Shown piece by piece: positions 20,507-33,000 of a stretch of DNA of 64,000 bases. Positions within the stretch are counted from its first letter, which is position 1, and each line of letters begins with the position of its first letter. The position numbers were made by a program, and so were the translations under genes. The DNA comes from Sclerotiophoma versabilis (lineage: Eukaryota > Ascomycota > Dothideomycetes > Pleosporales > Didymellaceae), in assembly GCA_012274445.1 (NCBI GenBank), contig JAAROD010000058.1:1984001-2048000 (forward strand). The letters run 5' to 3'. Under the pieces are notes generated by a model, which did no database searches, was not told the origin of the DNA, and was given only the letters and a program-made list of their open reading frames with translations.

Positions 20507-22498
20507 ATGAGAGCCATGCTGAAAACTGCCCTCGAAAAGGGTACGAGCGACCCAGTCTCTTCCCTACCGCTGGCTATATCGGAACGTCGAAACGCCACTG
20601 AGGCAGAGATACGCGGCCTTCCACATATCGTCGACCGTATACCGTTCGTGGCCTGGGCTGCTGCCCTGATAGGGGCTGCAGAACGCTTCGGATACTACTC
20701 GACAGTTATCACTTGGCGTAGGTACCTATTCTAGTTCCATCCATTCGCAGAGTCTACACTTGTGCTTACACAATGCGCCGCCACAGAAAATTATATGCAG
20801 CATGCCCGAGGCAATTCCAGTGTACCTGGCGCACTTGGACTTGGACAGTCGACCTCGTCGACAATTTCAAATGTCTTTTTTGTCTTCCAATTCTTGACTC
20901 CCTTGATGTTTGGCATGATATCAGACACCTGTTTAGGGCGTTACAAAACACTTTTATTAGGCCTATGGTAAGCGACATTGCTAATAAATGTCTATGAGCT
21001 TCGTTGTTAACTAACTCTACAGTCTCTCATTAGGCGGCAATCTGGTCATGCTTACTACATCATTACCCGTTGCGCTTGACAATGGAGCTGGTCTACCAGG
21101 GTTGATTTGCGCAATGTTTCTGATTGCATGTGGCGTCGGTGCTACAAAAGCCACGATATCCCCTTTGATAGGTATTACAAAGCTTCTATAGCGGTAAGTA
21201 GGTTCTGAACCATCTGACTAGACGACAGGCGATCAATTACCACAGGGCAAACCTCAAATCTTGCGTCAGAAGGACGGTAAACTTGCAGTCATAGACAGCT
21301 CGCGAACCTTACAACTCCTGTACAACGCTTTCTACTGGTAAGCTGGCATACCTGCGGATGGGTAATGATCTCGTCCAATCTGCTAAGGCTTGAAAAGGTT
21401 TACAAATATCGCCTCTTTGTCTTCCATCCCTGCAACTTTTCTGGAGCGACATGTCGGGTTTTGGACGTCATATGTCATTGCGACAGCATCGCTGTTCATC
21501 GCGGTCACGATGCTAATTCTTTACGGCTCCAAGTTGGGTAAGACGCGCTCACTAGCTGTAGAGGATTCAAACTGATACTAATTGCTACCCAGTCAAAGTA
21601 ACGCCAGGCAAGAATTGTCTCCCCCGAGCATTTCGAGTTCTAGTCACGTCAGCACGCAATGGGTTCAAGCTGGACCACGCAAAACCAGATTATCAACGAG
21701 AAACCCGCGGTGTTACTGTCCCGTGGGATAACAGCTTCGTCGATGAGTTAAAGGTCGGATTGCACGCGTGCCGCGTAATGTACGTTTTCGAGTTTCTCAT
21801 CTGAGCACAAATCGCGCGGTGGCATTCATTGACTAACACTTTTCTTGCACAGTTTTTCATTTGCGTTCTTTTACCTCGCCATTACGCAAATGCATAACAA
21901 TCTTATCTCCCAGGCTGGGCAGATGAACCTGGCCGGAGTGCCGAACGACATGATACAAGCAATGGCAGGAGTTGCTTGTGTCATCTTTGGCCCGATCATC
22001 CAAGCTCTTTACAACTTTCTTGCCAGACATCGCATCGCATTCGGTCCCATAAAGCGCATCACGGTAGCTTACCTGGTTTGCGGAGGTGCCATGGCGTATG
22101 CATCAGGACTGCAGAAGCTGATTTACAGTACTGGCCCATGCTACGACGCACCTCTAGCTTGCGCGGCCTCCGATAATGGACGTATACCCAACAATATCAA
22201 CGTTTGGACTCAGTTGCCAGTGTATATCGCGTTGGCAGTCGCTGAGGTTCTTGGCCTGGTGACCGCAAGTCAATATTCATACAGCCATTCTCCAAAAGAT
22301 ATGAGAAGCGTGGTGCAAGCCATGGTTCAGCTCAGTGCGTGTTTTGGTTCGGTTTTGGGCATTGCTATGAGTCCAGCTGCGCACGATCCCTGGCTGATTA
22401 TGGTCTACGCATCCATCGCCGGAGCTCTAGGATTGTGTTCGATGTTTTTCTGGTTTTCCTTCCGTAAACACGATAAGGATACTATCGCGGCAGGATAG
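20507..22498 (+). CDS. POT/PTR2-family oligopeptide transporter, 540 aa, seven exons
   Basis: Exons: 20507-20717, 20787-20967, 21023-21171, 21229-21337, 21398-21537, 21593-21779, 21853-22498. The six introns are 55-73 bp and mostly have clear CTAAC/CTGAC/TACTAAT branch sites. All phases join in frame. Fungal PTR2 proteins import di/tripeptides with protons; some members move related small molecules. Visible family marks are 'ERFGYY' (residues 59-64), 'FQFLTPLMFGMISDTCLGRYKT', an 'LQLLYNAFYWFTNIASL' stretch, and 'QMNLAGVPNDM'. Many hydrophobic segments fit 12 helices. Oddity: the proton-coupling motif ExxER has Gly at position 56 where Glu is usual. ATG 20507 was chosen; ATG 20516 is also possible. 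The AT-rich isochore begins just after the stop. Confidence 0.9.
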
Positions 22499-22499
22499 G

Positions 22500-25400
22500 C
22501 CTATATGATTATATAACTAACTGTGACAGAGCTTGTAGGACTATACTTAGGTGATCGATAGTATTTAATTAGTGCTATCTAATCTATGTCCGAAATGTTG
22601 ATTATATACAAAGGAAATTTAGGGGTTATATGATTTTGCTTAATGAGCTTGTGGGCTTCTAGGGACCTGCTCAGTCTCGTGGCCTTATTAAGCGAGCCTT
22701 TGAGCTCCTATAGAGCCGCTTAGCAGTTAGGTGCCAGAGCGACCTAATTAGGGTATAGAAGCGAGAAAAAGCTCTATAATAGTAATCTACACGCTTTATT
22801 GCGTAACATACCCCCTAGGTGTCTATGCCTAGATACACCTGCTTATAGAGTGCTTGTTCCTTTATTCTAAGGCTTAATTTAAGAGCGTGTCTTTTAAGAG
22901 CTCTTTTAACTTTTTATAAGTGTTTAGCTCTTGTTCTAGACGCTCTAGAGGTAAAAATAGGCTCTAATATAACCTAAACCTAACTAGTAGGTACTCTGTA
23001 AGCGTCTTATTACGTAACAGCTTACTTATTTATACTTCTACCTTCTTTTTAAGTACTTAGTAGCCTACCTAAACGCTTATATAGCTGCTATAGTTAGGTA
23101 CCTAGGCTAGGTAACTCTAATTAGCTCTAGGTATTGTTTATAATAGTAAGAGTAAGCGTTTAATACTTTACTACGCTGCTCTATTTTCTAATCTTAGTAA
23201 TACTAGGATACTTATAGCAGGCAGAGCCTCTTACTATTACTTTTACTATACTTATTAACGCTCTATATAAGCTGTCTATCTACTTAATTTCTCTAATTTT
23301 CTAGTTATCTTTATTAGTATAGCTATAAGTATATCTATTTAGATTTTATACGTCTCTTATATCTCTTAGTTACTCTTTAAGTATCTCTAGTACTTTCTAA
23401 CTACTCTTTTTAACCTTTCTAGTCTTTCTTTTAGTTAGGTATATTCTTTAGCCTAAGTTTTTATTAGATAGTATTTAATTAATTCTACTATTACTATTTT
23501 CTAGCTCTTTTTAGGTTTTACTAACTTTTATATAGAGAGAATCTAAAGCTAAGTACCTTATATATACTACTGCTACTTTCTATACTTATACTACTTACTA
23601 TAGTGCTACTAGCTTACTTACGCCTATACCTATACCTATAACTATAACTATAACTACGCCTGTAGTTGCAGCTTTAGCTGCTCCTTTAGCTATTACTGCT
23701 ACTACTACTACTACTACTACTATTACTACTACTAGTGCTGCTGCCTATACTACTGCGCTGCTGCTGCCTCTGCCTACCTCTATACTCTCTGCCTCTGTTC
23801 TAGAAGCTCCTTTACTAGGTGTGTATAGAGTAATCTTCTACGCGTACTGTATAGACACGCTACTAGTAAGTAGCTTAGTAATACTGTACGTAGATAACAC
23901 TACTACTAGCTACTATAGTAAGCACTGCTAGTATTATGCCTTTAGATACACTTACTATCTCTTATAAGTTTTTTAAATAGAGCGTATATATAGTAGACTA
24001 ATAGCTTATAGGCTATCTACTCTTAAGCTACTTAGAATAGTACTAGTAGAGGAGCTTATTACCTTTAGTAGAGTAATAACCTTAGTAAGTAACTCTATTT
24101 TTATTTATAATAGTAGCTAATAAGTATATAGTAGGCTACTAACCTTTATACCTTTATTTAAGTAGTAAAGAGCCTACTTATAAAAGAGTACCTATAATAG
24201 GCTAAGCTCTAAGCTTATAGAACTATATAATAAGCCTATCTATATAATTATAGAGTATAGCTTAGTACCTTACTATATTTTATATAAGAAGAAATAAAGT
24301 CTTCTTTCTTTTCTATCTTTCTACTTCTATAGTATAGAATAAATATATACTTATTAAAAGGCTACTTTACCTCTTAATATTAGTAGAAAGATTTAAACTA
24401 ATAAAACCTTCTAAGTATATAATAATAGAAGAAAACAGCCTTTATAACTAATAGCTACTTAGTAGCTAGCTAATATATAAATAGTAGATATAATTATAGT
24501 ATCTAGATAAGTAATAATAAGATCTATTATATAGCCTTTTAGTAAATAATCTAATAGTAATAATATATTTCTTAAAAGCTAACCTAGATAAGCTAGTAAG
24601 TAAGTATAAGAGATAACTATATAAGTAGCTATAATTCTAAATTAATAAACTTAGAAAGATACTAAGTAATAATACTTTTTAAAAAACCTTAGAAAGAAGT
24701 AGATAAATCTTTTTCTTTAGTTCTACCTCTTTAAGTAACTACTTAATCTATACTATCTAATAGGCTAAAAAGCCTAAACTTTCTAATATAGAAGTATTTA
24801 ATAAAGAATTATATAAATAATATCTTTAATAGAAGATAAAAGTATAGGCTAAGCTATATAGAGACTAGCTAGTATACTCTACTAAAAAGAACTAAGTTAC
24901 CTATATAATTACTTATATAACTAGTTAAGTATTTAATACTTTATCTTTAATAATAATAGGCTTTATAAATAGTACTACTCTACTAATACTTAATAAGGCC
25001 TAGGTATACTTTAATAGGTTCTTTAAGAACTCTACTACTTAGAATAAAGCTCTTAAGTACTTATATATAATAAAATAAGGTAAGAATAACTTTAATCTAT
25101 ATATTTAGAAGTTTAACCTAAAGCTATAAGAAGTAGCCTTAAATAGAGTAAGCTACGCTTAGAAGATTAACTATCTTAAGAATAGTTTAAATAGTAAGCT
25201 ATTAAGAGCCTAAGCTAGATATTAACTACCTAGACTTAAAATATATAAATAGTTTATATAGTATACTAAAATAACCTAGAAGAACCTTAAGCCTATAGAT
25301 AGAATTATAGGTAACAGCTACTCTACCTAGATATATAACTTAACTCTCTAGAAACCTTAATAAAGAAATAGTAATAAAATAAACTAGTAGCCTATAGTAG

Positions 25401-25650
25401 GTGCTTACTAGCTCTGTATAAAGAAGAGAGAGTACTAGAGAATAAAAGAAGAACTTTAGAAAAGAAGAGTAATAAGTACCTACCTAGCTACTAGTAGTTT
25501 TTAAATTAGACTCTAATTTATTTATTTACTAGCCTATGCAGCCTCTTTAGTTTATAGAGTAAAGTAACTCTAATTTATTTACTACTTATATAATAGAATA
25601 AAACTCTAGCACTATACTACTAGCTAGATATAACCTAGTAAAAAGGTATA
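22500..25650 (+). mobile_element. RIP-degraded retroelement with gag-like region
   Basis: The + strand, read through stops at about 24850-25400, gives a gag-like pattern ('KFNLKLQEVAL', 'INYLKNSLNSKL', 'IYKQFIQYTKI') typical of fungal LTR retroelement Gag. Before it lies a low-complexity stretch at 23620-23790. 22600-23300 could hold the 5' LTR, but no matching 3' LTR was identified. Not functional. Element type (Ty3 versus Ty1) is not decided, and no reverse transcriptase could be read. Confidence 0.45.
23620..23790. repeat. Low-complexity CTATAC/CTATAA and ACT microsatellites
   Basis: Runs of CTATAC and CTATAA hexamers (about 23625-23660) are followed by a run of ACT triplets (about 23700-23735) and CTG-rich triplets to about 23775. 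The pattern suits a former alanine/proline/threonine-rich coding stretch of the gag precursor, or simple slippage. Confidence 0.6.
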
Positions 25651-28600
25651 ACTAAACTCTGCATATATTTTATACTTTTTAGAATTACTACCTAACTACT
25701 ACGTAGATAGAAGAGTAGATAATATTATAGTTTAAGGTAAAGTTAGTAGTTTGTAGGCTAGCTTTCTTTTCTACTTATAAGTAAGCGTGCCTCTATATAT
25801 TAAGACTAACTATATACTATAATATTATATAATAATAAGCACTAGTAACTATAACTAAAGTATACTAATATTTATACTATAGCTTTAAATAGCTTAGGCA
25901 GTATTATCTAGTATAGAAATACTACTAGTACACTCTTAAAGTAAACCTATAACTATATAATCTTAATATACCTATCTACTTTCTCTTCTTTCTTACTATT
26001 ATCTTTACTATTCTTAATCTTCTTTACCTTATAAGTTATCTCTAGAGCTTTAACCTTAATACTTAGTATCTTCTTTCTTTTAATCTTACCTTTTATAATA
26101 CCTTCTAGGCCTAACTATTTATTAAATTACTTAGCTATAAAATAAATATCTAAATATTTCTTCCTAACTAGCTTAATAAAGATATTAATACTCTAGAAGT
26201 AGATCTTATACTTAATTTAAGTCTTTAGTATAGTATTATCTAGTATAATAAGAAGTATACTCTAGCCTAGGTCTTTAGTAACTCTATACTACTTAAATAC
26301 TCTAGTAAGCTATACCTAGAAGAGATTCTACTCTTTCTTAGAAGAGTTAAAGTTAGAGTTAACTAAGTATAGAAGAGAGTTTATAGCTTCTATTTAGTAG
26401 AAGCTCTTACTAAATTAATTTATTTTATTACTACTAATAAGTCTATTATTATATTTAATCTACGCTAGCTTATTAGCTAATACCTTACCTAGAAGTACCT
26501 ATACCTACTTATACTTAATATATACTAACTTTATTACTTTATTATAGACATTATACTACTTCTATATAGAGTAAAATACTTAATCTATACTACTCTACTA
26601 TAAGAAGTTAATTAATATTATATATAAATACTATAGCTATAAAGAAGAGGTATTATACTATATAGCTACTCTACTACTAAAGAGTATTCTATACTTTTAC
26701 TAGACCTAGAGAAAGTAAGTAGTATACTCTTAAAATAATAAGCTTTTAAGAGTATATACCTTAGCTATAAACTTATATACCTTTAGGTAAGGTTTCTTAA
26801 TAGTATTATAGAAGTTTAGCTTCTTCTTATTACTACTTATAGCTTTCTACTTAAAAAGCTATAATATAACCTTTTTAGTCTTAGAAGATATAAATATATA
26901 GGCACTATATTTATTATTACCTACTCTTTAGTCTAGTATAATAAGGCTAAGATCTAGGCTATACTCTATTAGAGTAGCTTTATATTTCTTAATATATTTC
27001 TACTTAGTATAGTAGTTATTATTAGTAACTATAGTAGTAGTATACTACTTCTCTACTAGCTACTCTCTAGGCTGCTCTCCTAGCTACTCTTTTAGTTTAC
27101 TAAGTTACTTAGATAGCTAAGAGCTAGCTGCTAGTATCTTAACTACTTCTATATAAGCGTGCTTAGGTAATAGTACTAGTATAAAGAATACTAGTTATTT
27201 CTTATATTAGGTTAGAGAAGAAGTAGATAGCTTCTATATAGATAGTAGCTCTATTATACTATCTTTTATAAGTAACTAGGCTATATAGACTAAATAGTTA
27301 TAAATATAGTTAAGTAGAATATTATTAGTAAGTATTTTATATAGAAGCTAGATTACTAATAAAATAGAGTAGATAATAAAAATAGGCTTATAAACGCTAG
27401 TATTATTATAGGTAGAAATTAGCTATTCTATACTATATAAATAAGCACCTAGACTATACTATAAGTATAAAATAGTTACTTAGTAGAAGAAGAGCTTCTT
27501 ATAGTTCTTATTTAGTAGTTTATACTTATATTTACTACTAAAATTTACTTTACTAGTAGAAGAGAAGCTATAAATACTACTATTAAATTACTTAGTAGTA
27601 TTATATAGTATAGTAGACTAGTATATACTAAAGAGGTATATTTTAATCTAGCTAAGCTATAAGATAATAGAATAAGATACTAAGTAGTACTAGAAGTAGA
27701 GGCTAGTTTTTAACTAAGTTTTCTAAGGTATATATTAGCCTATATATAAATATATAAACTATACTATACTAACTAGTATAGGTAGAACTTAAATAGTAAT
27801 AAACTTAAAATAATATTTGAATAAGAGTATATTAATCTATAGTAGTAGTTAGAATAGAGAAAGTTATTTCTTATAAACTATAAACTCTAATAGTATTTTC
27901 TATTTATATAAATACTAATATAATTATATAGAGTTACTTAATAGTATTTTTATATACCTTTCTACTTACTATATAGCTATTTATAAAACTTACTATTAAG
28001 GTATATTATTATTATAAGTATTCTTCTACCTATATAGTAGCTACTAGAAGCTAACTATAGTAGTATAAAAGGTAATTATATTTATAGCTAGAATACTTAT
28101 AGAATAGGTAGTATTTATAGATAAGGTTATATATCTATTATCTAGAATATAGCTACTACTTTACTTAGCTCTATATAAAGATAAATTTAAGTATAAAGTA
28201 GAGCTATATAAATATATTATATATATACTATAGAGTATAAAAGACTACTATAGAAAGAAGTATAGGTAAAATAATCTATATAAAAAAGAGTAGCTATATT
28301 AGAGTATATAATTACTACTAAGTAGCTAGATATAGATAAGAAAAGTATAGTGCTAGAAGTTCTAGCCTACTAGCTAGCTTAGATAGCTATTTAAGGTTAG
28401 CTAGCCTATAAATAAGGCTATATAGAGTATTACTATTAATAAGAAAAACCTATAATATACTCTTAAGATATTATTTACCTAAAGTAGTATAGTAGTAGAA
28501 AAGGCCTAGTAAGATGCGCACAGCTAGATTAAGCTAGATAGTAACTACTATATTTAGTATAAGTAGCTAAGAAGAAGCTACTAAGCTTACTATCTTAGCT

Positions 28601-30057
28601 ATTTTAACTATAGCTAGCTACTAATATAGCTCTAGAGGCCTAGTAAGACAAAGAAAGTACTTATAAGAGTATGCTAAGTAGTTAAAATAGTTATTTATAA
28701 GGCCTAGTAAGTATTATTACCTAAGGTAGTTAGGTTCTCTACTATATAGTATATTAAGTACTATAAGGTAGAAGTACTAAATAGTAAGTATTTATTTAAT
28801 ATACTCTAGATAGAGAAGATAATAATTAAGTATAGTTACTACTAGCTATTTATTATCTACTATATCTAGTAGATATATAAGCTAGCTAAGCTAGAGCTAG
28901 AGCTAGAGCTATAGGCTGCTAGTACTATAAATAATAATAATAATAATAATAAGAATATACTTAGCTAGTAACTAGATAATAGTAGAGTAGGTATATAAGA
29001 GATATTAATAGTAAGTATTAATTAGTAAGAGAAAACTATAGTATCTACTAACTAGTAAATAATTATAAGTACTATAGTAGATTTAGTAGGTTATATATAT
29101 AGAGCAGCCTAGTAGTAAGAATATAAATAATAATAATAATAATAAAAGTAAGCTAAATAATAATATAGAGAAGAAGCTAAACTACCTTATTCTTACCTTT
29201 TTACTTTTACTACTAAACTACTATATTAAGGATAATTACTATAGAAGTACTTTAGTTAGCATAACTACTATACTAGGTATTAACTATAACTATAGGTAGA
29301 AGAGCTACCTTATATATATAATATTACTATCTACTATTATAATAGTAGCTAAGATACTAGTACTATATAGTATAGTATAGGTATAGAAAAAAGTAGTAGT
29401 AAATCTTATAAAGGTAGAGTTATAGGTATAAAAAAATATAGAGAATATAGTATAGAGCTATATAGAGCTAGTATAGAAGAGAGTTAACTACTTTATAATA
29501 CTAAGTATATATAGTAGCCTACTTATACCTATAAACTAGATACTATAGCTATAAATATATAGTAAGAAAATTAGAAGTAAAGTAACTATAAAGAGTACTA
29601 TTTAGTAGGTAGAAGATAAAATCCTATATAGCTATACGCAGTATAGTATACTTATACTATACTTAATAATCTATAGCCTAGTAGAGATAATATATAGAGA
29701 ACTAGAGAGAGACTTACTACTTCTAGATATTAATAAGCTTAGCTAGCTTACTAAGAAAGTAACTCTATTACTAATAATTAAATAGAATAAGATTATAAAT
29801 AATTCTACTAAGCTATAGTCTAGGTTTAACTTCTTTTAGAATAAGTATAATACGTTTAGCAGTATAAATAGAAGCTACTAGCTAAACTAATAAATTAGTA
29901 AGAAAAAGAAGCTATAAGAAGTATTTATTAATATAAAAGCTTTTATACCTAGTAGAAGTAGTATAATATAAGTAGAAAAGTAGGTATAGAGATATAAAAA
30001 GGTACTATAGCTATTCTATAAGTACTTACTAGTACTTATATATATAATAAGTAGTAT
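25650..30057. other. RIP-degraded repetitive DNA, not resolved
   Basis: TA-rich, CA/TG-poor throughout, with stops in all frames. Minus-strand read-through at about 25990-26900 gives a fairly continuous lysine/isoleucine-rich protein-like pattern, but I could not assign it. AAT microsatellites occur near 28930-28952 and 29127-29147. No intact gene or RNA gene seen. Confidence 0.4.
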
Positions 30058-33000
30058 ACCTAACCTATATAACGTGCATACTTAGGCCTAATTATTATAG
30101 AAATAGGTATAGTATTAGAGTTGCGTAACTAAATTAGGCCTACTATTATAGAGGGTAAATATTATATCTCTAACTCTTAATTATACCTCTAAGCTGCACT
30201 GCTTGCAAAACACGCTCTATATAAAACCTACTAAAAATTATCTACTCTACTATATTATAACTTTTATTTCTATATTTCTTAGCTTATATTACTGCGCTTA
30301 GAGTTAATCTTAGAGGTTTCTTAGAGCTAACTTACTAAGTATAGAGTTCTGCTAGAACACACAGCTACTTATAATATTAACTATAACACAGCACTATAAG
30401 TAACTATATATAAGTAAGATAATAATTAATAATATATAAGAGTACTTCTACTATCTCTAGTGCTATTAGGTGCTAATCTATAAGGAGTATGCTATAAGTA
30501 TATAAAATATTAATATATACCTGCATAACTAGTACTATATAGTAAGTAAAGAAAGAAAATTAATTATAGAGCACTACTAGTAATAGTAGATTACTATACT
30601 ATAAGATATTAAGCTACCTGCGCTGTTAGGGCTGCTAATTAAGCAGCTAGGTAAGCTGTTAAACATCTATTAATATAGGATTACTAGTAACTGCAGCTTC
30701 TATACTATAAATAAGATTAGAATATAGAAGTACTATAATAATATATACTAGATAGCTTAGAGTAGTAAAGATATTAGACTTTATAAGAAGGTTATAGCGC
30801 AGATGTTCTTCTAAACTAGCAGGCTCTAGTAATACTTTATTATTAAGGTAGTAGATAATAATTATATACTATCTAACTTCTGTAAGATAATAGATATTAT
30901 TAGAGAGTAGCTAGTAGAATAAAAGCTAATAAAATATATATATAAAGAGAAGGTATAGGTTATAGATACTAAAGTTATAAAGATAAATAAAACTAGCTAG
31001 TTTAAGTAGACAGGCTAGCTAGAGTACTTTACTAGCTATAATCTAATATATCTTACATATTAGACCTAGCTGCCTAATTAAGGTAAGAAGAAGCTATAGT
31101 AGGTAGTAAAGCTAATAGAGCTACTAGTAGAAAGAAGTATTAAGGGGCTATTAATACTTATATAAGAGATAAGGTAGTAGCTAAGAAGTGTAAAGTAATA
31201 GGAGATTAATTAGCAGCCTATAGCTTAACTATAGAACCTAGAGAGTTAGGCCTGCTATGCTAGCTATATAGTTAAATTTGTCTGCTATACTCTACGCTTT
31301 ATAGCTAAGACAGAGGTAAGAATAGTAGTACAGGAAGGTAGTAATAAGAGTAGTAATAAAGATAATAAGAGTAATAAGAATAGCTTAGAAGAAGAGAAAG
31401 AGAAAGAGAAAGAAGAAGAAGAAGAAGAGAATAATAATAACTTCTCTAATACTAATAGCAGCTAACTAGTAAATATTCTAAGTAGTAGCTAAAGAGAGAA
31501 GAACTTAATAAAAGACATATAAGAGCTATTCTACTAAATAGTTAAGTAGAAGGAGCTTATAGTAATACTATAGAAGATATTAGACTATAATACTAACGCT
31601 AATAATAAAGCATAGTATAGCGCTTAGTGTAACACTTAGCTTAAAGTACTACTAAACTTACTTATATTATTCTTCTTTATAATAATAGGTAATAAGCTGT
31701 TTAGTAGTAGACTTATTTACTTTCTTACTATACTAGATATTAATAGTAATATAAACTACTTATATATAGTAAAGAACTACTTATATATACTAGCAGGTAT
31801 AGTTTACTATATATATATACTTAGTATAGAGAAGTTACTTCTATCTATATACTATAATAAGTAGACTAATAAGAATTATAAGCGCTTTTTAGAGTATAAA
31901 GAGAAGTATCTATTAGACAGCTTATATAGCCTAATAAGTAAGGCACTTAGCTTACTAGCTTATAGTAAGTATATTATACTAGTAGCTAGTAATTTAGGTA
32001 ACGCGTACTAGTTAAAGAATAAGAAGATCCTCTACTTATATAGCTAGTAGATCTATATTAGCTACTTCTATAAGATAGTGCAGGATATAGTATCTAAAGT
32101 AGAGTAGATACTATAGAAGAAACTATTCTAGATAATAAGAGTAGAAGAGTAGTTTACTATTAAGCTAGATATACTTATTAATAATATTATATTTAAATAG
32201 TAGAGTATGTCTTTTATATAGCACTATAATAATAGTCTTTAGAATAAGCTAGAGTAGATACTAATATAGGCTAAGTAGACTAAGCAGGGCTGTAGACTAT
32301 AGTTAAGTAAAAGGTAGTAGAATATAAAGTAGATTAAGTAATACTTATATTATATAGACTACTTCTTAATACTACTAATAGTCTATATATATATATAATA
32401 TCTAGATAGCTAGGTAGAAGGTTAGAGATTATAATAATATAGTATTATAATAGGCTACTATAGAACTATAATATCTTTATTATAGACAGGCAGGTAATAA
32501 TAGTTATCTACTATTATAAGTTATAGTTATAGTAAGATAAGCTAAAGGTAGTACTGTGCTTCTTACTACTGCAGCTAGAGCAGGTAATAGTACTATACTT
32601 AGCATACTTATAGCTATTCTATAAGTATCTTACTATATAGGTACTTAGTAGTAGCTTTAGTAACTATATATAGGCAGATAAGCAGGGTCTATAAAGAACT
32701 AATTAACTAATATAAGCACTAAGGTAAGAGACTAGTAAGAAGCTTAGAGTGCTGCTATATATACTTAACTACTAGTATATAGCTATTAGTATTAGTTAAG
32801 TTATTATAGGTAAGTAGTTTAGTAAAAGCTATTAAGATAAGGTTAGTAAGGTAGATAAGGCTAAAGTAGATAAGAATAGAGAAAATATAATAGAGCTGCA
32901 GAATATAAAGATAATAGTAATTAGAGTAGGTAACTATAGTATACTAATTAATATTATTAAGTATCTTAGCGTGTGCTTAATTAAAGCGTTCTAGCTACTT

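Noticed and set aside
30058..30075. ACCTAACC at both repeat starts as telomere repeat relics
   Set aside because: Only one and a half units, not the full CCCTAA; too short to support a telomeric origin.
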